Origin: Bacillus sp. J37
Lineage (GTDB): Bacteria; Bacillota; Bacilli; Bacillales; Bacillaceae
Assembly (NCBI RefSeq): GCF_000518865.1
Contig: NZ_JAEK01000010.1
Location: 1-64,000, forward strand
Reading direction: 5' to 3'
Length of the DNA: 64,000 bases
Each line of letters begins with the position of its first letter. The stretch's first letter is position 1. Under the pieces are notes generated by a model. That model made no database searches. It worked only from the letters and a program-made list of their open reading frames with translations, and was not told the DNA's origin. Both the position numbers and the translations under genes were made by a program. Positions 7,126 to 14,887 of this stretch are shown in pieces.

Positions 7126-8190
7126 TCAATAAAATTTCACAAACGGTGTCGCGATATCTTCTGATCTATAATCATCTGGATCGATCTTCCATTGGTCTTC
7201 ACCATGCTTCACCATTTGAATTTCAACGATCACTTCTTCAGCAGTTGTAACGTTTTTAAATTCGCTCCCCATTTTTTCAAAAACGAAGTTTAAAGCTTCT
7301 GCCTCAGTAGCATTCGGGTTTGACGTAATAAATTTTTCCATTTCCTGTTCCAGGATAGGTTGTAATGAAGGAACATCTAACGGTTTCCCTTTCAATTCAA
7401 CAATCGCTTCTTTGCCATTGCTTGTTTGTGTGACGGTTGTTGCTCCTACTTTTTCTTTAAAAGCAGCTTTCATAGAATTTACCAAGCTGACCACAACTTT
7501 TTGATCAAGTTGGTCTTCAGACATGTATGTTGCACTTGAGAACCCTTCGATAATCGCAGCATCAAATTCTTCTAAGAGTGCATCTTTCTTTTCACCTGTT
7601 AACTTTTCAAATCTTGGATTATCAACATTATAAAATAAAATATCTAAGTAAGCAGATAAAGCTTTTGCCGGATCCTGTAATTTATCAGCTGTTTTTAATA
7701 GCTTTTCGTCAGCTCCATCAATTTCGATTTCAATTGGATCTTCCTCTTTGTCACCATATGCTAGAGGAGTGTAGACAAGTTGATATTGTTCACCTTTATC
7801 AACGATGTAAAATAAACTACCTTTAATTTTTTTACCTTCAGTAAGTCGAGTATATTCTAACTTCTGCTTGTAATCCTCTGGCTCACCTTCAGTTGCTTTT
7901 GTGTCACCTTGGTACAAAGCAAAACTAGGCGGTTCGATATCAATTGTTTCTTTTCGTTTATTTGTCATTTCAACATCAATTTTGAGTACAAGTTGATCCT
8001 CGGACACATTATCATATTCAGATGGAAGAGTATACTCAGCATTGTCCACCTTAATTTCAACAGACGAGTTTTCATTCTTCCCCGATTCTTTTTCTTTTTC
8101 TTCTTTACTTGTCGTTGATGATGAACAAGCAGCAGCAAGCATGATCACAACAAGCATTGATAATACAAGGCTAATTCTTTTTTTAATCAT
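7126..8190 (-). CDS. Secreted lipoprotein of unknown function (DUF5105-like)
   Basis: The 354-residue product has a type II signal peptide (KKR then a hydrophobic stretch) and a lipobox LAAAC with the lipidated Cys at residue 22. A charged Ser/Glu/Lys linker (23-45) follows, then a beta-rich domain beginning VEIKVDNAEYTLP that resembles the DUF4352/DUF5105 immunoglobulin-like lipoproteins of Bacillus, and a helical C-terminal half. It would be anchored on the outer face of the membrane. The ATG at 8190 is preceded by CTAGGAGGAGAATA. It is transcribed alone. The exact family is a best guess; the lipoprotein nature is clear. Confidence 0.8.
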   Translation of the reverse strand: MIKKRISLVLSMLVVIMLAAACSSSTTSKEEKEKESGKNENSSVEIKVDNAEYTLPSEYDNVSEDQLVLKIDVEMTNKRKETIDIEPPSFALYQGDTKATEGEPEDYKQKLEYTRLTEGKKIKGSLFYIVDKGEQYQLVYTPLAYGDKEEDPIEIEIDGADEKLLKTADKLQDPAKALSAYLDILFYNVDNPRFEKLTGEKKDALLEEFDAAIIEGFSSATYMSEDQLDQKVVVSLVNSMKAAFKEKVGATTVTQTSNGKEAIVELKGKPLDVPSLQPILEQEMEKFITSNPNATEAEALNFVFEKMGSEFKNVTTAEEVIVEIQMVKHGEDQWKIDPDDYRSEDIATPFVKFY

Positions 8191-8605
8191 TATTCTCCTC
8201 CTAGGTGTAATTCGTGTAAAAAACACAACATCCATTATTCTAAAGAGATATTCCTTTATTTGGAATAGTTATTTATTACCTATTATAAATTTAAAATAGT
8301 TCAAAATACCCTGAAACCTAAATATTGGAAATTAACTATAGAGTAATAAACAAGTAATTGAAAAATCACTTAAAAACATTCGAAATCATAGATTTTACTC
8401 AATATTCATTAGTAATACATTCCATTTATTCTAGTAACACATTCGCCAGAAACGTGACTTTTATCACATACAAATAAACCTTATTACCCATTCCCTCCTC
8501 TTTACACCGTATGCAATTATATATTTTTTCCTACAAACATAAACAATTAAATTCTTATGGTTCAACAACCTTAAATAACCATTCTATATTATTTTTCGAA
8601 AAATC
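8191..8605. other. Long AT-rich divergent intergenic region
   Basis: This gap separates the lipoprotein and the first 48-residue gene. It should contain the lipoprotein promoter. An FNR/CRP-like site is noted separately at 8453. The last 30 bp or so (from about 8578, TTCTATATTA) are shared with the second copy of the downstream cassette at 17737. No gene or RNA was recognised. Confidence 0.4.
8453..8468. promoter_or_regulatory. Possible Fnr/CRP-type site
   Basis: CGTGACTTTTATCACA matches TGTGA-N6-TCACA at 9 of 10 defined positions. It is about 260 bp from both flanking start codons, which is far for a direct activator site, so this is weak. Confidence 0.25.
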
Positions 8606-8649
8606 ATCTCAATTTGATATTTGTTTAATATCAAATTGAGATATATAAT
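8606..8649 (+). promoter_or_regulatory. Promoter with twin 15-bp palindromic operators, copy 1
   Basis: The palindrome-like ATCTCAATTTGATAT (8606-8620) is followed 7 bp later by ATATCAAATTGAGAT (8628-8642), so the centres are 22 bp apart and the pair also forms a larger inverted repeat. A -35 TTGTTT (8621-8626) and a -10 TATAAT (8644-8649) are separated by exactly 17 bp, and the second palindrome fills that spacer. This is the layout of a repressor-controlled sigma-A promoter. The identical arrangement occurs at 17772-17815. The half-site ATCTC...GAGAT loosely recalls MarR-family (MhqR-like) operators. Confidence 0.75.
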
Positions 8650-8663
8650 AAAATAAATAAGTC

Positions 8664-8677
8664 GAAAAACGTTTACA
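8664..8677 (+). promoter_or_regulatory. Possible cre (CcpA) site, copy 1
   Basis: GAAAAACGTTTACA matches 9 of 11 defined positions of the cre consensus TGWAANCGNTNWCA and lies about 15 bp after the -10, where CcpA would block transcription. The better match in the duplicate cassette (17832) supports it. Confidence 0.4.
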
Positions 8678-8723
8678 ACAACCAATAAATAAATTGCTTC
8701 TGATATTTTAAGGAGGAGTAAGC

Positions 8724-8870
8724 ATGAGCCAATTAGCGAGAGAAACCAAAGTCAAGGCATTATTAGCTAAGCAAAAATTCAATGAAAAAGAGATCTCAGA
8801 CATGTCAGATGCTCAAATCGAATATTATCACTGGCTCTATTTCGAAGATTCTGTTTACGATTATATGTAA
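8724..8870 (+). CDS. 48-residue conserved small protein of unknown function, copy 1
   Basis: It starts MSQLARETKVKALLAKQKF and ends IEYYHWLYFEDSVYDYM. It comprises a basic amphipathic helix (residues 3-18) followed by an acidic, aromatic C-terminal helix. An AAGGAGGAGTAAGC site precedes the ATG. The second copy at 17901 shares 36 of 48 residues, and the last 22 are identical, so selection acts on the protein. It is monocistronic, with its own operator-bearing promoter and terminator. No domain was recognised. The layout recalls the very small Bacillus proteins annotated as the BH0509 family, but that is only an impression. A role as a small regulator or adaptor is possible and untested. Confidence 0.85.
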   Translation: MSQLARETKVKALLAKQKFNEKEISDMSDAQIEYYHWLYFEDSVYDYM

Positions 8871-8896
8871 ATCTAAAAACCTTATATAAATAATCT

Positions 8897-8928
8897 AAGC
8901 TTTTGTACCTGGTGCAAAAGCTTTTTTG
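8897..8928 (+). terminator. Terminator of 48-residue gene copy 1
   Basis: AAGCTTTTG pairs with CAAAAGCTT, followed by TTTTT. Confidence 0.9.
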
Positions 8929-9029
8929 TTTGGAACAAAGGCATATTATTCATTGAAGGATCATATTATATTTGATACAATTTAATTGCACACAATATAT
9001 AGATTGATTTTTTCCAAGGAGGAAGATGT

Positions 9030-9506
9030 ATGAAAACCGTCTATGACTTCACTGTCAAAAAACCAAATGGCGCGAAAAAATCGTTAAAAGAATATGAAGG
9101 TAAACCTTTATTAATTGTAAACACAGCAAGTAAATGTGGATTAACGAAGCAATTTAGCGGACTTCAAGAACTCTATGATAAATTTAAAGATGATGGTCTG
9201 GAAATTTTAGGATTTCCTTGTAGCCAGTTTAATAATCAGGAATTTGATAATATTGATAAAACAACAGAGTTTTGTCAGCTGAATTACGGTGTCTCCTTCC
9301 CCATGTTTGCCAAAATTGATGTAAATGGCGAAAAGGCAGAACCTCTATTTTCATACATGAAAGAACAAAAGAAAGGTGTTTTATCCAAAGACATTAAATG
9401 GAATTTCACTAAGTTTCTGATTGATAAAAATGGTCAAGTGGTAAAAAGATATGCTCCAACGACCGAACCTGCGAAAATAGAAAAAGATATTACAGATCAA
9501 TTCTAA
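9030..9506 (+). CDS. bsaA: Glutathione peroxidase-family thiol peroxidase
   Basis: The 158-residue thioredoxin-fold protein contains the GPx signature ASKCGLT with the peroxidatic Cys36, FPCSQFNNQE with the conserved Gln, and KWNFTKFL with the conserved Trp and Asn. It has Cys instead of selenocysteine, and further cysteines in FPC and EFC can act as the resolving residue. Bacterial members therefore work as thioredoxin-dependent peroxidases in the cytoplasm, reducing hydroperoxides. AAGGAGGAAGATGT precedes the ATG. The gene is single, with a terminator right after the stop. The name follows the B. subtilis homologue. Confidence 0.92.
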   Translation: MKTVYDFTVKKPNGAKKSLKEYEGKPLLIVNTASKCGLTKQFSGLQELYDKFKDDGLEILGFPCSQFNNQEFDNIDKTTEFCQLNYGVSFPMFAKIDVNGEKAEPLFSYMKEQKKGVLSKDIKWNFTKFLIDKNGQVVKRYAPTTEPAKIEKDITDQF

Positions 9507-9508
9507 CA

Positions 9509-9538
9509 AAGAGGCAGAGAATTTATTCTCTGCCTCTT
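9509..9538. terminator. Bidirectional terminator between GPx and the serine hydrolase
   Basis: AAGAGGCAGAGAAT pairs with ATTCTCTGCCTCTT around two or three bases. It serves the plus-strand GPx gene and the converging gene that ends at 9543. Confidence 0.85.
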
Positions 9539-9542
9539 ACCG

Positions 9543-10721
9543 TTACTCACAGCAAGCACTAAAAACAATATTACGCAACTTTCTAGTTAGCGGAGTTGTA
9601 CCTGAATCTTTTTTCTGCATCATAAATAAAAAGGTTAGATTTTCTTTTGGACAGTTAATGAAATAACAGCCAAGCCAACCGTCCCAGCCATATTCGCCAA
9701 GGCTTCCTATACTTGCAGATTGACTTGGATCTGTTAATACACGCATAAAGTTTCCGTAGCTGTATCCTCGTTGGCCCCATAAGTCAAAGCCTTTTTGCTG
9801 TTCAGTGTTTAATGTAGCTGAAGTTAAAAAGCTGACTGTTTTCGGACGTAATAGTTGAGTGCCCTCCAATGTTCCTTGGTTCATCAGCATTTTCGCAAAT
9901 TTTGCATAATCATCCACTGTTGAAACTAAGCCTGCTCCACCAGATTCAAAGGCGGGATTTCGATCCATATGATGAATAATTCCTAAGTGATTGCCCGTAT
10001 ATAGCTCTAAACCTCCCTCTTCAGAATTTGTATACGTTTTCACAAGACGGCTTCTTTTTTCTTCAGGAAGCCAAAATCCTGTGTCATTCATTTGGAGAGG
10101 ATCAAATAATTCCTTCCTCAAGAATTCGCCAAATTTTTGTCCGCTTACGACTTCAATGACTGCACCTAATACATCTGATGAGGTTCCATATTGCCAGGAA
10201 GAACCAGGCTGGAATGCTAGAGGTACTTTTCCTAATTTGTTCATTGCTTCAATAGTACTCAATGGCGAATCACCTAAAAGCTTACGATCTATCTCTTCAA
10301 ACACAGCGGCTGTTCCTTGTCCTGCTTGATCATCCCCGCCATAGACTAATCCAGACGTCATGCTGAGTAAATCATGGAGAGTAACTTCGCGTTCGACTGT
10401 TATAAGCTTTCCATTCTTTTCAACCATTTGATACTTAAATCCATCCAAAAATTGACTGACAGGTTCATTTAAATCAATCTCCCCCCGTTCAACCAGAATC
10501 ATAGCCGCAGCTGCAGTGACCGGCTTTGTCATCGAGTATAAACGAAAAATAGAGTCTCTTAAAATAGGCTTGTTCGCTTCTATATCAGCAAAACCGTCTT
10601 CATGGTAAAAAATTTCTTCTCCCCTTTTTAGCACAAGAAGGTTCGCACCTGCGATGTCCTGATTATCTAGGCTTTTTCTTAAAGCTTTTTTGATCTGATT
10701 ACTAACGTTTTTATCTATCAA
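9543..10721 (-). CDS. Class C beta-lactamase-like serine hydrolase (EstB/PBP4* family)
   Basis: The 392-residue protein belongs to the beta-lactamase/transpeptidase-like superfamily. The SxxK motif is RLYSMTK with Ser63 and Lys66, and the WQYGTSSD segment supplies the YxN-like Tyr. There is no signal peptide or membrane segment, so it is probably a cytoplasmic esterase or peptidase rather than an antibiotic-degrading enzyme. It starts at TTG 10721 after AGAGGAG. It is monocistronic, and its substrate is unknown. Confidence 0.82.
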   Translation of the reverse strand: MIDKNVSNQIKKALRKSLDNQDIAGANLLVLKRGEEIFYHEDGFADIEANKPILRDSIFRLYSMTKPVTAAAAMILVERGEIDLNEPVSQFLDGFKYQMVEKNGKLITVEREVTLHDLLSMTSGLVYGGDDQAGQGTAAVFEEIDRKLLGDSPLSTIEAMNKLGKVPLAFQPGSSWQYGTSSDVLGAVIEVVSGQKFGEFLRKELFDPLQMNDTGFWLPEEKRSRLVKTYTNSEEGGLELYTGNHLGIIHHMDRNPAFESGGAGLVSTVDDYAKFAKMLMNQGTLEGTQLLRPKTVSFLTSATLNTEQQKGFDLWGQRGYSYGNFMRVLTDPSQSASIGSLGEYGWDGWLGCYFINCPKENLTFLFMMQKKDSGTTPLTRKLRNIVFSACCE

Positions 10722-10773
10722 ACCAATCTTCTCCTCTATAAACGATTTTATGTATAGTTGAATTTACACAGTA

Positions 10774-10798
10774 AAAAGAAGGGAAAGATTCCCTTCCA
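10774..10798 (-). terminator. Terminator of fbp
   Basis: Reading minus, GAAGGGAA TCT TTCCCTTC is followed by TTTTTA. It lies about 75 bp after the fbp stop. Confidence 0.8.
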
Positions 10799-10835
10799 AA
10801 TTTTAAAAGTACAGAAATTATAGACTTTTGTACGA

Positions 10836-10866
10836 GGTTTTGGTGTCTAGCTCCAGGTACCTTGCG
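10836..10866. repeat. Fragment of a dispersed Bacillus repeat (TGTCTAGCTCCAG type)
   Basis: GGTGTCTAGCTCCAGGTACC resembles the start of the 'tgtctagctccagcgcctag' sequence found many times between genes in Bacillus genomes. Only the first dozen bases fit, so this is a degenerate or partial copy. Confidence 0.4.
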
Positions 10867-10872
10867 CTTTTC

Positions 10873-12807
10873 CTATTTCATATACCGGTATTCCATCAAA
10901 CTATTTAATATAGAAATCTCCTGCAATAATTCTTCTCCAACATTTGTTTCCAATACCTTTTTCCGCTCTAATTCTTTATCAACGATTCTTTTAACAGACA
11001 ATACATCTGTTCCATTTAGTAATACATCGTCTTTAGAATTAAAATGTTTATGTGCAACGAGCTGCATGCCGTAGGAATTATACAATAATGTGTATCCCGC
11101 AATTCCTGTAGTAGATTGATAAGCTTTAGAAAAACCACCATCTATTACAATCATTTTACCGTTTGCCTTGATCGGATTTTCTCCTTCAATTTCTTTTACA
11201 GGGGTATGTCCATTTATGATATGACCTTGATCTGGATTAAGATTGAATTCTAATAGGATTTTCCGGCAGATTTCTTCATTTTCTCGTAAATAGTAATATG
11301 GATTTTTCTGCTCTTTATGTGTTGCCTTATCTTTAATAAAATAACGTTCAAATGTTGTCATCGCTCGTTTACCAAAGAGTGAGGAATATTCTCCTGTCCA
11401 TAAATACCACACCATATCTGTCGCTAGGTCATCCGTTTTTTCAGGGTGTGCAAAGGAATAACGTAGATAACGCTCAAACACATCTAGTAATTCACGGCCT
11501 GCATATGTTTTCCCTTCAATGACCATCCCTTCCATTTTCCCGTCTTCATCTAAAGGAATACAGCCATGTATCAATAAATTTCCATTATATTTCAAATAAA
11601 GGCTGCCTTTTTTCATGAGAAAATTCATATGTCTAGCCAATTTTTCCGAATGCTGAACAGAGAATAAGAGCTTGTCTATTACTTGCTTTTCTTCCTCTAA
11701 TAATTGATCCGGCTGCTCAGGATTAACCGTTGTAAAACACGAATTTTCCAACGGATAAGTTTTTCCACGTATTGTTATTTCGTTATGTTCAAAGTCGATT
11801 TCTTCAAGCAAAAGTCTTTCTGACATATTAAATCCGGGACGTCTTTTAATGATTGGACTTTCAAGCTTGAATTGAATCATGGCAATGGCTTGATGAATTT
11901 TAGTAATTTGCAGTTTTTCTTCATCTGAAACGTGATCATCAGGTTGAACTTTCGGTCTGAAAGCCGGATTGTCATTGTAATATTTATCTGCTAGATTCAT
12001 AAGCGGTCGCAGATTTATTCCATATACATCCTCGATTATGTCAAGATTGTTATAGCGTGCACAAATTCGAATAATATTAGCTAGACAAACCTTAGAGCCT
12101 GCAAAAGCACCGATCCATAAAACATCATGATTTCCCCACTGAATATCAACAGAATGATAGTTAATGAGGGCTTCCATTATTTTATCAGGCTCCGGTCCAC
12201 GATCATAAATATCCCCAACAACATGGAGATGATCCACTACTAAACGCTGAGTCGTATATGCCAGACCGATAATGAGCTTATCAGCTTGTCCAAGCGAAAT
12301 AATTTGTTCAACAATGCTTGTATAGTAAGGTTCTTTAAAATTCGTAAACTCATCAGTTTTGTATAAGAGTTCCTCAATAATATAAACAAATTGACTAGGC
12401 AATGCTTTCCGTAATTTTGAACGAGTATATTTGGAAGAGGCATAGGAAATCAGCTTGATCATCCGTTCAATGATGACGGTGTACCATTGGTATAATTCTT
12501 CTTCATTGCTAAAATGATTTTTCATCAGCTTGATTTTATCTTCAGGGTAATACACTAATGTCGCAAACTCTTTTATTTCTTTTTCAGTTAACACCTTTTT
12601 ATAGATGTCTTCTATTTTCTCTCTTACCTTCCCTGAGCCATTTCGCAAAACATGTTGAAAGGCCTGAAACTCTCCGTGTAAATCACTGACAAAATGCTCT
12701 GTACCCTTCGGAAGATTCAAGATCGCTTCAAGATTAATAATCTCAGTAACTACCTTTTCCTCACGATCATACTTCTGCGCTAATAAATCCAAGTGTTTTG
12801 TATGCAA
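10873..12807 (-). CDS. fbp: Fructose-1,6-bisphosphatase class III
   Basis: The 644-residue metallophosphoesterase hydrolyses fructose-1,6-bisphosphate to fructose-6-phosphate in gluconeogenesis. The calcineurin-like motifs SDLHGEF (near 43), [12 protein letters not shown] and QWGNHDVLW are present and in order, and [14 protein letters not shown] supplies the late metal-binding His. The size is close to B. subtilis Fbp (671 residues). Translation starts at TTG 12807, 9 nt after GAAAGGGG; an ATG three bases upstream is out of frame. It is monocistronic, with a terminator at 10774. Confidence 0.95.
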   Translation of the reverse strand: MHTKHLDLLAQKYDREEKVVTEIINLEAILNLPKGTEHFVSDLHGEFQAFQHVLRNGSGKVREKIEDIYKKVLTEKEIKEFATLVYYPEDKIKLMKNHFSNEEELYQWYTVIIERMIKLISYASSKYTRSKLRKALPSQFVYIIEELLYKTDEFTNFKEPYYTSIVEQIISLGQADKLIIGLAYTTQRLVVDHLHVVGDIYDRGPEPDKIMEALINYHSVDIQWGNHDVLWIGAFAGSKVCLANIIRICARYNNLDIIEDVYGINLRPLMNLADKYYNDNPAFRPKVQPDDHVSDEEKLQITKIHQAIAMIQFKLESPIIKRRPGFNMSERLLLEEIDFEHNEITIRGKTYPLENSCFTTVNPEQPDQLLEEEKQVIDKLLFSVQHSEKLARHMNFLMKKGSLYLKYNGNLLIHGCIPLDEDGKMEGMVIEGKTYAGRELLDVFERYLRYSFAHPEKTDDLATDMVWYLWTGEYSSLFGKRAMTTFERYFIKDKATHKEQKNPYYYLRENEEICRKILLEFNLNPDQGHIINGHTPVKEIEGENPIKANGKMIVIDGGFSKAYQSTTGIAGYTLLYNSYGMQLVAHKHFNSKDDVLLNGTDVLSVKRIVDKELERKKVLETNVGEELLQEISILNSLMEYRYMK

Positions 12808-12849
12808 ATCATGTATCCCCTTTCACTACTCTCTCTTTATTATACAAAA

Positions 12850-12885
12850 TGGTGGGACGGAGGGACAGGTTCCTTGTCCCAATTC
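12850..12885. repeat. REP-like GGGAC/GTCCC repeat, copy 2
   Basis: GGGAC at 12854 and 12862 face GTCCC at 12876, with the shared sequence GGGACAGGTTCCTTGTCCC. It lies directly upstream of fbp and belongs to the same family as the copies at 280 and 12985. Confidence 0.65.
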
Positions 12886-12984
12886 ATCGTATTCTTTAGA
12901 ATTTTATTATATAAGATTAAGAAAATTTGGATTATTTTTATTTTAGAGGTCATTTTGCAGGGGGTCAATAGAAAATGCAATGTG

Positions 12985-13048
12985 GTTGGTCCATTAGGAC
13001 AGGTTCCTTTAACCAAAAAAATAGGGACAGTGAACCTGTCCCTCTGAC
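12985..13048. repeat. REP-like GGGAC/GTCCC repeat, copy 3
   Basis: It contains a degenerate stem (TTGGT ... ACCAA around AGGACAGGTTCC) and a perfect stem, GGGACAG TGAAC CTGTCCC at 13024-13042. With copy 2 it forms a tandem of two REP-like units about 130 bp apart, filling the gap between the exported coil protein gene and fbp. Confidence 0.65.
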
Positions 13049-13051
13049 CCA

Positions 13052-14887
13052 TTATGAAAACAGGTCCTTTAGGCGTGCCCAGAATCCTGTTTGTTCTTTT
13101 GTTGTTTTTTCTGGTTTTTCTTTTTCTTCTTTTTTGATGCTTTCTGTTTTTATGACAAATTGAACGGAGTTTATTTGTTGGTTTTTAGGCGATACGAAGG
13201 ATACCGCTTCGAAGTCGGATTTGTCATAGTCTGCGATCATTTGATCCACTTCTTGTTTCATTTGTTCAGGTAAATCACTTGTCGATTCATAAAGTTCACC
13301 TGTTCCGTCATGTAGCTTGCCTACACCGTTTTCCAATTCGTCAGTTCCATTTGAAAGTTCTTCAATACCCATGTGCATCTTCGTATAGGAGTTTGACAAT
13401 TGATTTACTCCTCCTGAATACTCTACTAGACCTGAGTGGAATGCACCATAATTGGAAGAAAGTTGGTTGATTCCTTCTTGTAACTGCGCAAATGATTCTG
13501 CAACTTCCATTTGTTCAAGTGAGGAAGAAATGCCATTTGCTGTTGTATCAAGATTGATAGCCATTTCTGATAAGGCACCGTTAACTTGGCTTAATGTCAC
13601 ATCTACTGCGTCAAATGATTCTTTTACAGCCGAATAGGTTCCCTTTGCCGTACGGGCGGCAGCATATGTTTCCAGTAATTGATTTAGTACTTGTTGATCT
13701 GCTCCGCTATTGTATAACGCTTGAGTTTGTTCTTCTGTCAATTCATATTCAGGAATAGCTTCCATTGCTTTATTTAACTCATCGTATGCTTTGGCGTAGT
13801 TATCATTAAATGTCTTTAAGCCATCTGACGTATCTCTTAGCCCGCCTGAAATTTGACTGAGCCCATCTTCAAGCTTTTTAAAATCACCAAGACCCATATC
13901 CTCTGAACCGCTGCCGCTAAGAGATGTATTTAATGTTTCGAGTGCTTGCTGAATGTTTTTGGAAGCATTGATCAGTTCAGTTGACGACCCATCTATTTTT
14001 GACATTCCTTCTTTAAATTGAGACGAACCGTTGCCCAATTCATGTACGCCGATATTGAGTTCCGATACTCCATCCTTTAAGTCACCAACACCATTGTTAA
14101 TGTCCTTTATAGCATCTGTTAAAATTTCCATATCGCCTGTCATGTCATCAATATTCGGTGCATCAATTGGCATGGAAGATGGAATAGCTGTGATATCGAT
14201 GCCTTCCATTTCAAAATGAAGAGCATCTGCTTCAACTGTCAGTTTTTCCTCTTTTTCAGGCATGACGGTAAATGTTACTTGTTTGTTTTTTCCGGCATTT
14301 GCCAGCATCCCGTCAGGTGCCTTAATATTGCTATATTTATCGGTATCAAGGGAAAGTGAAATTTGTAATAAGTAATTTTCAAAAAATATCCGATTCACTT
14401 GTTCATTAGCTGATGTTCGAATCTCAATTTGTACATGGCCCTTTTTTCCAGCCAGTTCATCAGGGTTTATTTGCTTGCCATCTAGTATATAAGAAATGGA
14501 AACATCCCATGGCAAAGGCTCTTCCTTCATATTACCTTGATAATAAAATTTCCCTTTCGAATCAGCTGTTAATTGAACCGAATTGTTTGTTTGCTTCATT
14601 TCTGTTAAGTCTGTTAGGTTTTTCAAGCTTGTATATAGCCCATAATCAACTATTTCACCAGGCTTTTCAATATCTAAGATGTTGACCACATATGCCTCTT
14701 GTCTTTCTCCGGTCGCACTTAGCTTGGCATAGACAACTTCATCTTTAGATGAGATTTCTCCTTTTTCTTGTGAAGAATCACCAATTGATTTGCTGTCATC
14801 TGTAGCAGCCGTAACATGTAGTGAAGGAACCAAGAAAATAGTTGTTGTCAAGACAAGTAGAAATTTACTTATGCTTTTTTTCATCAT
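13052..14887 (-). CDS. Exported YhgE/Pip-like coil protein, partner of the MMPL transporter
   Basis: A 611-residue protein with a Sec signal peptide (residues 1-28, cleavage near VTAA) and a beta-rich N-terminal domain (about 40-240). A long stretch (250-545) follows in which short helical repeats of the form L-x-x-G-x-x-x-L recur, e.g. DLKDGVSELNIGVHELGNG and LSNGTDELENGVGKLHDGTG. These are the repeats of YhgE/Pip and ESX-associated membrane proteins. Unlike YhgE it has no C-terminal membrane helices and ends in a charged tail plus GFWARLKDLFS. Its ATG overlaps the stop of the MMPL gene (ATGA, 14884-14887), which indicates translational coupling and probable joint function at the cell surface. 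Cargo or ligand is unknown. Confidence 0.78.
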   Translation of the reverse strand: MMKKSISKFLLVLTTTIFLVPSLHVTAATDDSKSIGDSSQEKGEISSKDEVVYAKLSATGERQEAYVVNILDIEKPGEIVDYGLYTSLKNLTDLTEMKQTNNSVQLTADSKGKFYYQGNMKEEPLPWDVSISYILDGKQINPDELAGKKGHVQIEIRTSANEQVNRIFFENYLLQISLSLDTDKYSNIKAPDGMLANAGKNKQVTFTVMPEKEEKLTVEADALHFEMEGIDITAIPSSMPIDAPNIDDMTGDMEILTDAIKDINNGVGDLKDGVSELNIGVHELGNGSSQFKEGMSKIDGSSTELINASKNIQQALETLNTSLSGSGSEDMGLGDFKKLEDGLSQISGGLRDTSDGLKTFNDNYAKAYDELNKAMEAIPEYELTEEQTQALYNSGADQQVLNQLLETYAAARTAKGTYSAVKESFDAVDVTLSQVNGALSEMAINLDTTANGISSSLEQMEVAESFAQLQEGINQLSSNYGAFHSGLVEYSGGVNQLSNSYTKMHMGIEELSNGTDELENGVGKLHDGTGELYESTSDLPEQMKQEVDQMIADYDKSDFEAVSFVSPKNQQINSVQFVIKTESIKKEEKEKPEKTTKEQTGFWARLKDLFS

